Origin: Kordiimonadales bacterium IMCC3096
GTDB taxonomy: Bacteria; Pseudomonadota; Alphaproteobacteria; Minwuiales; Minwuiaceae
DNA length: 64,000 bases
Direction: 5' to 3'
Assembly: GCA_016865035.1 (NCBI GenBank)
Contig: CP018227.1
Span: 3,005,501 to 3,069,500 of the forward strand
The notes below the pieces were generated by a model. That model saw only the letters and a list, made by a program, of their open reading frames with translations, had not been told where the DNA came from and made no database searches. A program made the position numbers and the translations under genes. Shown piece by piece: positions 54,145-64,000 of this stretch (within the stretch, counting starts at the first letter, position 1; each line of letters starts with the position of its first letter).

Positions 54145-55374
54145 TCATTCCGCCGCGTTGGCAGGCGGCGGGCTGTTGCGGCCGACATAGCCGTCCCTTG
54201 TCTGCGGGAACTTCATGCCCAGCAGGCGGGACGCGATGACGGTGCGCAGGATCTGCGCGGTGCCGCCGCCGATGGTGAACATGCGGGCGTCGCGCAGGAT
54301 GCGCTCCACCGGGGTGTTGCGCGAATAGCCCCTGGCGCCGAAGACCTGCAGCGCGTCGTTGGTCACCCTGATCGCCATCTCGGAGGCGAAGACCTTGGCC
54401 TGCGCCGCTGAATAGGGATCGGGGAAGGGGCTGTTGTCCGGCCCGCGTGACCGCGCGGCGGTGTGGATCATCAGCCGGGCGGCGTCCACCTGCGTCGCCA
54501 TGTCGGCCAGCATCCATTGCAGACCCTGGAACTCCGCGATGGGACGCCCGAACTGGTGGCGGTCGATGGCATAGTCGCGGGCCAGGTCCATGGCCCCGGC
54601 GGCCAGCCCCAGCGCCACGGTGCCCGCCCCCACACGCTGGCTGTTGTAGGCATTCATCAGGTCGGCAAAGCCACGCCCGAAACCGGAGGGCGGCAGCAGT
54701 ACCCGGTCCTCCGCCAGTTCCAGATCCTCGAAGAAGACTTCCGCCTCCGGGATGCCGCGCAGGCCCATGGTCGGCTCCCGCTCCCCGATCCTCAGGCCCG
54801 CGTCCTGATCGCGGATGGCGATGAAGCCGCCGATGCCCAGCCGGTAGCCCTGCGTGTCCAGCACCCGCGCGAAGACAAGATGCAGGCGGGAGACGCCGCC
54901 GCCGGTGATCCAGTGCTTCTTGCCGTTCAGCACATAGCGGTCGCCATGTTTCACGGCGGTGGTCGTCATCTCCGTCGCCGCGCTGCCGGCCTCAGGTTCG
55001 GTGATGCAGATGGCGGGCTTGTCCCCGTTCAGCACGAAGTCGGCGGCCATCTTCCGCTGACCCTCGGTGCCATACTGCAGGATGGCGGAGATCGCGCCCA
55101 TGTTGGCTTCCACCGCGATGCGCCCGGTGACGCCGCAGACGCGCGCCATCTCCTCGATCACCAGCGCGGCGTCGAGGTAGCTCAGACCCGGCCCGCCGAG
55201 TTCCTTCGGCACGGTCATGCCCATGAAACCGGCGTCCTTGAGCGCCGCCACATTGTCCCAGGGGTACTGCTCGCTGCGGTCCACCTCGGCGGCGCGCGGC
55301 GCGATGGTGCTCTGCGCCAGGTCGCGTGCGCGGGCGCGCAGGTCCTGTTCGGCATGGCTCAGGGGTGATTGCAT
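54145..55374 (-). CDS. Acyl-CoA dehydrogenase homologue, probable 3-sulfinopropionyl-CoA desulfinase type
   Basis: A 409-residue flavoprotein with the complete acyl-CoA dehydrogenase fold (FAD/substrate motifs ICITEPEAGSAATEM, GGKKHWITGGG-like, FGRPIAEFQGLQWMLADM). Both usual positions of the catalytic Glu are changed: the C-terminal site reads IGGGTAQI instead of YEGTSEI, and the alternative site has Gln246 (YNSQRVGAGT). Arg85 (TGRIAVEANMGAI) and Gln246 match the residues reported, from memory, for 3-sulfinopropionyl-CoA desulfinase of Advenella mimigardefordensis (Arg84, Gln246), which releases sulfite rather than oxidising. GGGAGGAG precedes the ATG. Ordinary dehydrogenase activity is unlikely. 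Confidence 0.8.
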   Translation of the reverse strand: MQSPLSHAEQDLRARARDLAQSTIAPRAAEVDRSEQYPWDNVAALKDAGFMGMTVPKELGGPGLSYLDAALVIEEMARVCGVTGRIAVEANMGAISAILQYGTEGQRKMAADFVLNGDKPAICITEPEAGSAATEMTTTAVKHGDRYVLNGKKHWITGGGVSRLHLVFARVLDTQGYRLGIGGFIAIRDQDAGLRIGEREPTMGLRGIPEAEVFFEDLELAEDRVLLPPSGFGRGFADLMNAYNSQRVGAGTVALGLAAGAMDLARDYAIDRHQFGRPIAEFQGLQWMLADMATQVDAARLMIHTAARSRGPDNSPFPDPYSAAQAKVFASEMAIRVTNDALQVFGARGYSRNTPVERILRDARMFTIGGGTAQILRTVIASRLLGMKFPQTRDGYVGRNSPPPANAAE

Positions 55375-55486
55375 GATCCGGCTCCTCCCGCTCGTTCGCG
55401 GCCAATCTACACCAGCCAACCGGTCCGCACAGGCCTGTTGGACGGCATGAGGTGCAGCGGTCGCGCGAATCGTGCAAGACAGGGCC

Positions 55487-57322
<1,836 letters not shown>

Positions 57323-57338
57323 GCGGCAGCGGCAAGGT

Positions 57339-57878
57339 CTAGTCGAGTTGGGACACGTCCTGCGCGTCAGCAGACGGAGAGTCGTCCGGGTCGAGCCACC
57401 GCGCGACCAGATGGATGAGGATGACGATCATGGCGATCGGGACGATCACCGCGATCCAGACCATCGGGATCCCCAGCGTATCGGCGGTCAGACCGGCCTG
57501 GCGGGCCAGGTATCCCTTGGCAAAGCCGCCGCGCAGGCCGATGAAGCAGAACCAGACGACGGGTGCGATGAAGGCGATCACGGCCGCGCTCTGCACGGCC
57601 TCGGCCAGCAAGCCGAGAAGATGTGGTCTGGGCGGAAACACGCTCTGCATCAGAACCGCGTCGGCCCGGGTCTTGAAGGACAGGGTCGCGCCCAGCAGTC
57701 CGGTCCAGACCATCATGTAGCGGGCCACATCCTCGGTCCAGGTCGGCGGCGAGGAGAAGCCGTAGCGCGCGATCACCTGGATCATCACCGTGACGAACAT
57801 GCCGCAGACCATGAACACGGCGACACGTCGTGCCACGGCATGCAGGCCGGAACTGAGCGACAGGATCAGGCTTCGCAT
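57339..57878 (-). CDS. dctQ: TRAP transporter small permease DctQ (without partner DctM)
   Basis: A 179-residue DctQ with four helices and the signature PPTWTEDVARYMMVWTGLLGA. The downstream neighbour is recQ on the other strand, 16 bases away, so no DctM follows as it does in the TRAP operon at 29145-32011. Upstream is the amidase-DctP chimera. The locus appears to be a remnant. Confidence 0.92.
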   Translation of the reverse strand: MRSLILSLSSGLHAVARRVAVFMVCGMFVTVMIQVIARYGFSSPPTWTEDVARYMMVWTGLLGATLSFKTRADAVLMQSVFPPRPHLLGLLAEAVQSAAVIAFIAPVVWFCFIGLRGGFAKGYLARQAGLTADTLGIPMVWIAVIVPIAMIVILIHLVARWLDPDDSPSADAQDVSQLD

Positions 57879-57952
57879 GGGTCGGCTTTCCAGTCTGTGG
57901 AGTGAGTGGTCGGACCCGCGGCAGTCATGCCGCGGGTCCGACCGGCTCCGTC

Positions 57953-59116
57953 TCAGCGGGTCTTGTTGGCCACGGCCAACCAGGTTTCGACATCAGCCTC
58001 GGGCAGCAGGCCGGACCGGTAGACCGGCTGCGAGAGCTCGCGGAAGGCTTCCTTCTCTTCTTCGGAAAGCCGCTGGACCGTCACACCGGCATCCTCCAGC
58101 GTGGTCAGGGCGACAACCGAGGCCTTGTCCAGCCAGGCCTGCGTCGCGGCGTTGGCCTTCGCGACGGCGTCGTTCACAGTGGCCCGCTCCGCATCGGACA
58201 GACCGTCGTACCACTGCTTGGAGGCAATGATCGCGCGGATCGGAATGATCACGCCGGCGTCGGAGAAGTTCTTCACGAAATCCGTCTGCCCGAACATGAC
58301 CGGCACGAACGGGGAGTTCAGGTAGCCGTCGATCACGCCGGTCTGCAGCCCGAGGCTGATGTCGAAGCGTGCCGGATCGGCAGGTGATGACAACGGGTCG
58401 TCGGCATCATGGCCGTGGCAGGCACGCAGCATGAGAACCAGATCGTCCACATCACGGGCCATCGGACCCAGGACCGATATGCCGGACCAGCCGAGGGGGC
58501 GGGCCGGATGGGCGATCACGTCCGCCGAGGGGCGATACCCGACGATGCCACACAGTGCCGCCGGAAGCCGCAGCGATCCGCCCGTGTCGGAGCCGGTGCA
58601 GAGCGGCAGCATGTCCGCCGCCAGGGCCGCCGCGGAACCGCCGGAGGAGCCACCGGCAATGAGGTTCGGGTTGAACGGATTCCCTGTCGCCCCCCAGACC
58701 GGATTGCGGGAATTGCCACCGGCACCCATCTCCGGAACGTTGGTCTTGGCGAGAACGATGGCGCCCGCCTTTCGCAGTCTCGCGACCATCAGCAGGTCCG
58801 CCGTGGGCACGTGATCGCGCATCCGAAGGCTGCCATAGGTGGTCAGCAGCCCCTCCGTGTCCTGCAGGTCCTTCACCCCGATCGGCAGCCCGTCGAGGAT
58901 CCCGCGAGGGGTACCCGCCTGCCAGCGGCGGGTGGATGCATCGGCCTCGGCCACGGCGCGTTCCGTGTCGAAGGCGGTCAGGGCATTGATCCTGGGATTG
59001 GCTTCGGAGATCCGGCTGAGACAGGCCTCAAGCACCGCATTGGGCGTCAGGCTGCCTGCCGCGAAACCGGCAAGCATCTGAACCGCTGTGTATTCCGTCA
59101 GCCTGGTGTTCGCCAT
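57953..59116 (-). CDS. Amidase-DctP chimera (in-frame fusion of two truncated genes)
   Basis: A 387-residue open frame made of two unrelated parts. Residues 1 to about 248 are the N-terminal half of an amidase-signature enzyme: Lys82 (PIGVKDLQ), Ser157 (AGGSSGGSAA) and Ser181 (GSDTGGSLRLPAA) are present, but the C-terminal 200 or more residues are missing. From about residue 251 (LGLQTGVIDGYL) to the end it is the C-terminal third of a TRAP binding protein DctP: QTGVIDG and KQWYDGLSDAERAT align with STGVIDA and PAWYDGLSDANKAA of the DctP at 31010. The junction is near 58355-58375. The frame is intact, so it could be translated, but neither activity is expected. DctQ follows 74 bases on. An ATG at 59125 is an alternative start. 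Confidence 0.85.
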   Translation of the reverse strand: MANTRLTEYTAVQMLAGFAAGSLTPNAVLEACLSRISEANPRINALTAFDTERAVAEADASTRRWQAGTPRGILDGLPIGVKDLQDTEGLLTTYGSLRMRDHVPTADLLMVARLRKAGAIVLAKTNVPEMGAGGNSRNPVWGATGNPFNPNLIAGGSSGGSAAALAADMLPLCTGSDTGGSLRLPAALCGIVGYRPSADVIAHPARPLGWSGISVLGPMARDVDDLVLMLRACHGHDADDPLSSPADPARFDISLGLQTGVIDGYLNSPFVPVMFGQTDFVKNFSDAGVIIPIRAIIASKQWYDGLSDAERATVNDAVAKANAATQAWLDKASVVALTTLEDAGVTVQRLSEEEKEAFRELSQPVYRSGLLPEADVETWLAVANKTR

Positions 59117-59219
59117 CGTGACCATGATCGCACCGCGGCAGCACCGCGTTGCCATTCCCCTTGCAACAATTAGTCAAGGGTATAAATATCGCCGCAAATC
59201 CAGACAGAATACTGAATTC

Positions 59220-59246
59220 TTCCCATGCAAACATAACCAATGGGAA
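59220..59246. promoter_or_regulatory. Interrupted dyad in an AT-rich patch upstream of the chimera
   Basis: TTCCCAT (59220-59226) and ATGGGAA (59240-59246) form a perfect 7-bp inverted repeat with a 13-base centre, in an AT-rich gap between the LysR gene and the amidase start. It could be the LysR operator for the former amidase/TRAP operon or a weak terminator of the LysR gene. Confidence 0.4.
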
Positions 59247-59251
59247 TAAAA

Positions 59252-60190
59252 TCAGGCGGCAGGCAGGGTCTGTTCGAGGCATTTGAGGAGCAACGCGAGC
59301 GTGCTGTTGGTGGACGTCTGATCCCGCCGCCAGAAACAGCGCGCTTCGGACAGGAGGCCGTGGGTGTCGAGCGGCAGCACCACGATATCGCGGCGCGCAC
59401 TGTGCACCCGCGCGATACTCTCCGGAAACAGGCCAATCGCGGGCATCTTGCGCATGATCTCCAGATTCAGGGCCAGCGACACGGAAGCGATCGTGTTCGT
59501 TGGTGTGACGAGCCCGTTTTCGGCAAACAGGGCATCGAAGGCCCTTCGCGCGACCGAGTTGGCCTGGGGCAGGATCCACGGCCAGCCGATGGCCTGCTTC
59601 CAGTCGAGTGCGTCCTGCTCGGCGAGCGGATGATCACTTCCCGCAACTACGACAACCGGTTCGCTGAACAGCACGCTCTGTTCGATTCCGGGCAGTTCCT
59701 GCGGTTGCCAGACCCGGGCGATGAGCAGGTCCATGACGCCGGATTCAAGCTGCGGGTACAGGGAAACGAAATGCCCCTCGATGAGCGAAACCGATGTTTC
59801 GGGGGCGCTGCGCTTCAGCAGTGCAAGGGCGTCAGGCAGGATGATCGGGCCCACGGATGCGACCACGCCGACAGAGACCGCGCCACTGACACCGCTCGAC
59901 ATGGCCTCGACATCGAACGCCGCCCGGTCGATCTGGCTGAGCACCATGCGGGCATGTTCCGCCAGTCTCAGCCCGATTGCCGTGAGGTGAAGCCGCTTGC
60001 GGTCGCGGGTCACGATAGGGGCACCGACGATGCGTTCCAGCTCTGCGATCTGCTTCGAAATCGCCGGCTGGGTGACCATCAGTTCGTCGGCAACCCGGGA
60101 GACGATCTTCAGCTCCGCCAGGGCCGCGATGACGCGCATGTGGCGGATCGTCAGCGACTTCCGCAGGTTGCGGTTGGCGATATCTCTCAT
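59252..60190 (-). CDS. LysR-family transcriptional regulator
   Basis: A 312-residue LysR regulator. The helix-turn-helix is at about 17-75 (LTIRHMRVIAALAELKIVSRVADEL, TQPAISKQIAELE). The effector domain follows. The ATG at 60190 is preferred; in-frame ATGs at 60241 and 60307 would lengthen it beyond the family norm. It lies on the same strand just upstream of the amidase-DctP chimera and probably once regulated that operon. Confidence 0.91.
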   Translation of the reverse strand: MRDIANRNLRKSLTIRHMRVIAALAELKIVSRVADELMVTQPAISKQIAELERIVGAPIVTRDRKRLHLTAIGLRLAEHARMVLSQIDRAAFDVEAMSSGVSGAVSVGVVASVGPIILPDALALLKRSAPETSVSLIEGHFVSLYPQLESGVMDLLIARVWQPQELPGIEQSVLFSEPVVVVAGSDHPLAEQDALDWKQAIGWPWILPQANSVARRAFDALFAENGLVTPTNTIASVSLALNLEIMRKMPAIGLFPESIARVHSARRDIVVLPLDTHGLLSEARCFWRRDQTSTNSTLALLLKCLEQTLPAA

Positions 60191-60257
60191 CCTGCCGGGA
60201 TCCTTGCTCGTCTCCGATGGCGCGGGCCGGTGCGATTCCATCGTCTGATGGAACGAT

Positions 60258-61067
60258 CTACGCCAGCATCCGGATGGCAGTGAGCAGCAGGAACAGGGCG
60301 AAGGCAAGCTTCAGTGTGCGGGGTTTCAGGCTGTGGGCGATGCGGGCGCCCAGCGGCGCGGTCAGGCTGGCGAAGGGGGCGATCAGCAGCAGGCCCAGCA
60401 GGTTGACGTGCCCGGCGCTGGCTTGCGGCAAGGCAGGGACGCCCCAGCCGGAGATGATGAAGCCAATGGCGCCGGGCAACGCGATGATCAGGCCGATCGC
60501 CGCCGCCGTGCCCACCGCGCGGTGCGCCGGATAGCCGAACAGGTTGAAATAGGGCACGCAGAGGGTGCCGCCGCCGATCCCCATCATCGCCGAGGTACCG
60601 CCGATGGCGAAGCCGGTTGCGGCCCCTGCCGGTCCTCCCGGCAGCCTCTCCCGCAGGCGGAAATCCGCCGGGGTGAAGGCCATGTAGGCGGCTACGACCA
60701 GCGCCACCACGGCGAAGACCAGGGTCAGGGTCGCGCCGCTGATGAAGCTGGCGATCAGCACCCCCGCGACCGACCCGGCAAGGATGAACGGCCCCCAGCG
60801 TTTCAGCAGGTCCACATCAACCGCCCCGCGCCGGTGATGCGCCCGCGCCGAACCGATGTAGGTCAGTACGATGCTGGCCAGCGACGTCCCCACCGCCACA
60901 TGCATCTTGACGGAGGGATCGATCTCCAACTGCCCCAGCATGGTGTAGAGCACCGGCACCACCACGATGCCGCCGCCGACATCCAGCAGCCCCGCCAGCA
61001 CCCCGGCGACACATCCGGTGCCGACCAGGATGGCGGCCAGCGGCAGAAGGGCGGTGGTGATTTCCAT
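60258..61067 (-). CDS. TauE/SafE-family membrane transporter (sulfite/anion exporter)
   Basis: A 269-residue TauE/SafE protein with about eight membrane helices. Repeated motifs are GVLAGLLDVGGGIVVVPVLY and GGTSAMMGIGGGTLCVPYF. Members export sulfite, sulfoacetate or related anions; substrate here is inferred. CGGAG precedes the ATG at 61067. It may share a transcript with the LysR gene (67 bases). Sulfite export would fit the desulfinase-like enzyme at 54145. Confidence 0.9.
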   Translation of the reverse strand: MEITTALLPLAAILVGTGCVAGVLAGLLDVGGGIVVVPVLYTMLGQLEIDPSVKMHVAVGTSLASIVLTYIGSARAHHRRGAVDVDLLKRWGPFILAGSVAGVLIASFISGATLTLVFAVVALVVAAYMAFTPADFRLRERLPGGPAGAATGFAIGGTSAMMGIGGGTLCVPYFNLFGYPAHRAVGTAAAIGLIIALPGAIGFIISGWGVPALPQASAGHVNLLGLLLIAPFASLTAPLGARIAHSLKPRTLKLAFALFLLLTAIRMLA

Positions 61068-61226
61068 GGAGACTCCGGAAGGCGGGGGCAGGCATTGCAG
61101 ATGCCGACAGCTTATCAGCCAGGCGCGGCCCTTGCGCAATCACCTGTCGCCGTCAGAGCGCTGCAATCCAACCTCGGAACGGTCTATCATCAGAGGCAGA
61201 TGCAAAGGAAATCAGGGGAGAGTCAG

Positions 61227-61862
61227 TTGATCACCATCCATCATCTCGGCGTTTCGCAGTCCGACCGCGTGGTCTGGCTGATGGAGGAACTCGGGCTGCC
61301 CTATGACCTGAAATGGTACCACCGGAAGGCCAACCGGCTGATGCCTGACGACTACTTCGCGCTGCATCCGGCGGCGACCGCGCCGGTGATCGAGGATGAC
61401 GGTCGCGTGCTGACGGAATCGGCGGTGGTGCTGGAATATGTCTGCCGTACGCATGCCGGGGGCCGGTTCACCGTGAACCCCGACCAGCCGAACTATTTCG
61501 ACTATCTCTACTGGATGCAGTTCAACAACAATGCGCTGGGCCTGTTCTTTGCCCAGCTTGCCATGGGTGCGAACCCGACGGGCGAGGCGACGCCGGTGGT
61601 GAAGGAACTGCTGCGGCGGCGCTGGTCGGGCTATTACGACTATCTGGAGCAGACACTGGCGAAGCACGAGCATCTGGCAGGCGACGACTTCACCTGCGCG
61701 GACATGATGGTCGTCTACAATTTCGGCAACATCCTTGCCTCGGGGGGGCGGACCCTCGACGACCTGCCGAACACGAACGCCTATTTCCAGCGCATCAGCG
61801 CCCGACCCGCCTATCGCCGGGCCATGCAGATCGCCGGGCCGGAGGCGACACCGCCCGCTTGA
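61227..61862 (+). CDS. Glutathione S-transferase
   Basis: A 211-residue GST. The thioredoxin-like N-domain (HHLGVSQSDRVVWLMEELGLPYDLKWY and the cis-Pro in TAPVIEDD, then LTESAVVLEYV) and the helical C-domain are complete. A TTG at 61227 with AGGGGAG 6 bases before it matches the usual N-terminus; an ATG at 61200 would add nine residues. It is divergent from the TauE gene. Confidence 0.9.
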   Translation: MITIHHLGVSQSDRVVWLMEELGLPYDLKWYHRKANRLMPDDYFALHPAATAPVIEDDGRVLTESAVVLEYVCRTHAGGRFTVNPDQPNYFDYLYWMQFNNNALGLFFAQLAMGANPTGEATPVVKELLRRRWSGYYDYLEQTLAKHEHLAGDDFTCADMMVVYNFGNILASGGRTLDDLPNTNAYFQRISARPAYRRAMQIAGPEATPPA

Positions 61863-61876
61863 GGAGCGGGCAGCGA

Positions 61877-61892
61877 CCCGATCCGGATCGGG
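61877..61892. repeat. Perfect 16-bp palindrome between convergent genes
   Basis: CCCGATCCGGATCGGG reads identically on both strands. It lies in the 41-base gap between the GST and crotonase stops. A bidirectional end-of-transcript structure is possible; there is no T-tract. Confidence 0.4.
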
Positions 61893-61903
61893 GCATCCGG
61901 TCG

Positions 61904-62683
61904 TTACCTGAACTTCGGCTTGCGCTTGTTCAGGAAGGCATCGACGGCTTCCTTGTGCTCGGCGCTTTCATAGGCTTCCTTCAGTCGCGCCTGCTCCCGC
62001 GCCTGCACCAGTTCCAGGTCGGTCTCGGAGCCGTTCTGCGTCAGCAGTTCCTTTGTCCAGGCCAGGTGCCGGTCGGGGTTGGCGGCGATGGCGTTGGCCA
62101 GTTCCATGGCCTCTGCCATCAGGTCCGCATCCTCCACGACCCTGTTGGCGAGACCGCTGGCGGCGGCCTCCTCGCCGTTCATGAAGCGGCCGGTCAGCGC
62201 GAACTCACTGGCCGCGCCGAAGCCCATGCGCTGTACCAGGAAGTGCGAACTGGCCAGCTCCGGCACGACGCCGACCTTCACGAAGGGCACGGCGACCCTG
62301 GCGGAACGGGCGATCAGGATGACATCGAAGGACAGGATCTGGCTCAGGCCGACGCCTACGGCGACGCCGTTGACCGCGGCGATCAGGGGCTTGGAATCGC
62401 GCACGAACTTCACCCACTGGATCGGTGCCGACGGCTTGGTGCCGGATTCCGCCTGCTCCATCCGGGCCCGGAACGTGTCCTTCATGTCGGCACCGGAGCA
62501 GAACCCCCGGCCCGCGCCGGTCACGATGACCGCGCCGATTGCGGGATCATTGTTCGCGGAGGTGATGGCGTCATGCATCTCCTCCCGCATCCGGTAGGTC
62601 CAGGCGTTCAGTTTCTCCGGCCGGTTCAGTGTCAGGATCCCGACATTGCCTTCGGTCCGGTATTCGATCTGTTCGTAGGTCAT
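61904..62683 (-). CDS. Enoyl-CoA hydratase/isomerase family protein
   Basis: A 259-residue crotonase. LTLNRPEKLNAW and GAGRGFCSGADMKD form the first oxyanion region. At the first hydratase Glu position it reads VGVGLSQILSFD, so that Glu is absent, while the later FVKVGVVPELASS carries a Glu where enoyl-CoA isomerases have their base. It is therefore more likely an isomerase than a hydratase. Start ATG at 62683. Confidence 0.9.
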   Translation of the reverse strand: MTYEQIEYRTEGNVGILTLNRPEKLNAWTYRMREEMHDAITSANNDPAIGAVIVTGAGRGFCSGADMKDTFRARMEQAESGTKPSAPIQWVKFVRDSKPLIAAVNGVAVGVGLSQILSFDVILIARSARVAVPFVKVGVVPELASSHFLVQRMGFGAASEFALTGRFMNGEEAAASGLANRVVEDADLMAEAMELANAIAANPDRHLAWTKELLTQNGSETDLELVQAREQARLKEAYESAEHKEAVDAFLNKRKPKFR

Positions 62684-62827
62684 GTGTCTCTGTCCTCCCC
62701 GTCGCCATTTCAGCACGCCGGAGCAGGAGCGCCAATCGGCGATCATGGATCATCTGTTATCTGGCATCTCTTGCTTCGCGCCTGGAGCGACGCGGACGAG
62801 GCTCGGGCATCGCAAACCGGCAGTCAT

Positions 62828-64000
62828 TCACTCCGGTTGACGGGAGGCAACTTCTGCTGCCCGAGACCGCGCGCCGACCGCGAGCAGGAAGGCGGCGCCG
62901 AGGAGCAGGCTCAGGACGGCGAAGACAATCGCCGGACCATAGCCCCCCGTCATGTCGAAGATCAGCCCCGCCAGTGTCGGTCCGCCGAGCACGCCAAGCC
63001 CGGAGGCGGAATAGTTGACGCCCAGAATGCCGCCCAGATGCCGAACCCCGAAGATGTCCGCCAGAATGGCAGGCATGAGCGGTGCGAAGCCGCCGTAGAG
63101 TGTGCCGAAGATCACGGCGAAGAAGCCGAGCGCCCAGACCTCCACGGCGAAATGCCAGAAGGCCATCATCACGGCGAGCCCCAGATAGACGCCCGTCAGG
63201 GTGCGCAGCCGTCCGAACCGGTCAGCGAGAATGCCGACGAGGAAACGTCCCCCGATGCTGGAGACACCGATCAGGCTGAGCAGCCAGGCACCCGTGGCCT
63301 CGGTCATGCTCTGGTCGAGGACGTAGGGCACCAAGTGGACCAGGGGCATGAAGAGCGAGAACGAGATGGTGAGGCCCGCACCGCTGAGCAGCCAGAACTC
63401 GGGGGTCCCGATGGCTTCGCGCAGGGTCGAGGCCGGACCTGGCGGGGCCTCCGATGAGGGTGGTGCGCCTCCGTCCGGGTTCAGCCCGTACCTCTCCGGT
63501 GAGTGGCGCAACAGCAGCATGGCGAGGAGGCCGATGACACCCACGCCTATTCCCAGCCAGGTCATGGCATCCCGCCAGCCATGCTCCTGGACCAGCCAGT
63601 TGGCGACCGGCGGGGTCACAAGCGTGCCCGCCCCCACGCCCATGACGGCCAGGCCGGAGGCAAGGCCGCGACGGCGCACGAACCAGCGCTGCAATGCGCT
63701 GATCACCGGAACGTAGATGCAGCCCGCGCCGACGCCGACGCCGAGCCCGTAGGCGATGTAGATCTGCCAGAGGGTGGCCGCCTGCGCCGCGGCGATCAGT
63801 CCTGCCGCAACAAGGGCCATGCCGGTTGCCGCGACCACTGCGGGGCCGAGGCGGTCGGCCAGAGGGCCGCTCACCGCGCCCAGGCTGAACAGCAACCCCC
63901 CGGCGATGGCGGAAACCAGGGCGACGTCGGAGCGGCTGGCATCGAAAGCCGCCTCGATGGCAGGGAAGAACGGACCGAAGGAATAGGCAATGCCGAAGGC
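62828..64000 (-). CDS. MFS transporter, N-terminus beyond the window
   Basis: The frame is open from 62828 to the right edge; at least 390 residues are present. The first-half loop motif GPLADRLGPAVVAA and second-half GILADRFGRLRTL are clear, with eleven or more helices. ERYGLNPDGG in the central loop and the sequence style resemble the oxalate/formate antiporter group. The upstream part reads GIAYSFGPFFPAIEAAFDASR, so the true start lies outside. Confidence 0.9.
   Translation of the reverse strand, partial: AFGIAYSFGPFFPAIEAAFDASRSDVALVSAIAGGLLFSLGAVSGPLADRLGPAVVAATGMALVAAGLIAAAQAATLWQIYIAYGLGVGVGAGCIYVPVISALQRWFVRRRGLASGLAVMGVGAGTLVTPPVANWLVQEHGWRDAMTWLGIGVGVIGLLAMLLLRHSPERYGLNPDGGAPPSSEAPPGPASTLREAIGTPEFWLLSGAGLTISFSLFMPLVHLVPYVLDQSMTEATGAWLLSLIGVSSIGGRFLVGILADRFGRLRTLTGVYLGLAVMMAFWHFAVEVWALGFFAVIFGTLYGGFAPLMPAILADIFGVRHLGGILGVNYSASGLGVLGGPTLAGLIFDMTGGYGPAIVFAVLSLLLGAAFLLAVGARSRAAEVASRQPE

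Overview
The window is 64 kb of GC-rich DNA that looks like chromosome of a free-living, probably marine alphaproteobacterium of the Rhodospirillales type. Pointers are the DUF2336 protein, the LdtR-like MarR regulator, several TRAP transporters, class III (CaiB/BaiF) CoA-transferases, and many acyl-CoA and sulfur enzymes. Assignment to a genus is not possible from the sequence alone. Coding density is high. Both window edges cut genes: a histidine kinase at the left and an MFS transporter at the right. There is one tRNA (tRNA-Ala, CGC), one toxin-antitoxin pair and no CRISPR, prophage or insertion sequence.

Layout. 1-2.1 kb: a two-component system divergent from a His-rich Spy/CpxP/ZraP-like periplasmic protein, with mirrored GTAAC boxes between them. 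2.2-6.5 kb: HigBA-like toxin-antitoxin pair, ftsK and a DapC-like aminotransferase. 6.7-9.8 kb: tRNA-Ala and an exbB-exbD-exbD-tonB operon with a candidate Fur box. 9.9-19.3 kb: MFS/LysR pair, CoA-transferase, an SDR-MBL-crotonase-biotin carboxylase operon and an aminotransferase. 19.3-22.2 kb: membrane LuxR / cytochrome b / PepSY operon and a SulP permease without STAS. 22.3-35.6 kb: xthA, an arylsulfatase divergent from a sulfotransferase, lemA with two TPM-domain proteins, and a complete TRAP operon with a CoA-transferase, divergent from a second arylsulfatase.

35.7-49 kb: TM2 protein, leuD-leuB, NUDIX, AsmA, MscS, a TolA-like Sel1/ankyrin protein, moaA, and signalling genes (DUF2336, receiver, MarR, FecR-domain, RsbW-like kinase). 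49-54 kb: DUF4198/HupE metal-type pair, DUF983, two NUDIX genes and an MFS. 54-64 kb: an acyl-CoA dehydrogenase homologue with desulfinase-type active-site residues, recQ, a broken TRAP locus whose DctP is fused in frame to an amidase, LysR, TauE/SafE exporter, GST, crotonase and MFS.

A sulfur theme recurs: SulP, two sulfatases, a sulfotransferase, the putative 3-sulfinopropionyl-CoA desulfinase and a TauE-type sulfite exporter. The strongest oddities are the amidase-DctP chimera with no partner DctM (57.3-59.1 kb), the desulfinase-like enzyme (54.1-55.4 kb), the second sulfatase lacking the proline of its maturation motif, the ExbD pair in which one copy has Asn for the essential Asp, the TolA-Sel1-ankyrin fusion, and the Cpx/Zra-like locus with symmetrical operator boxes.
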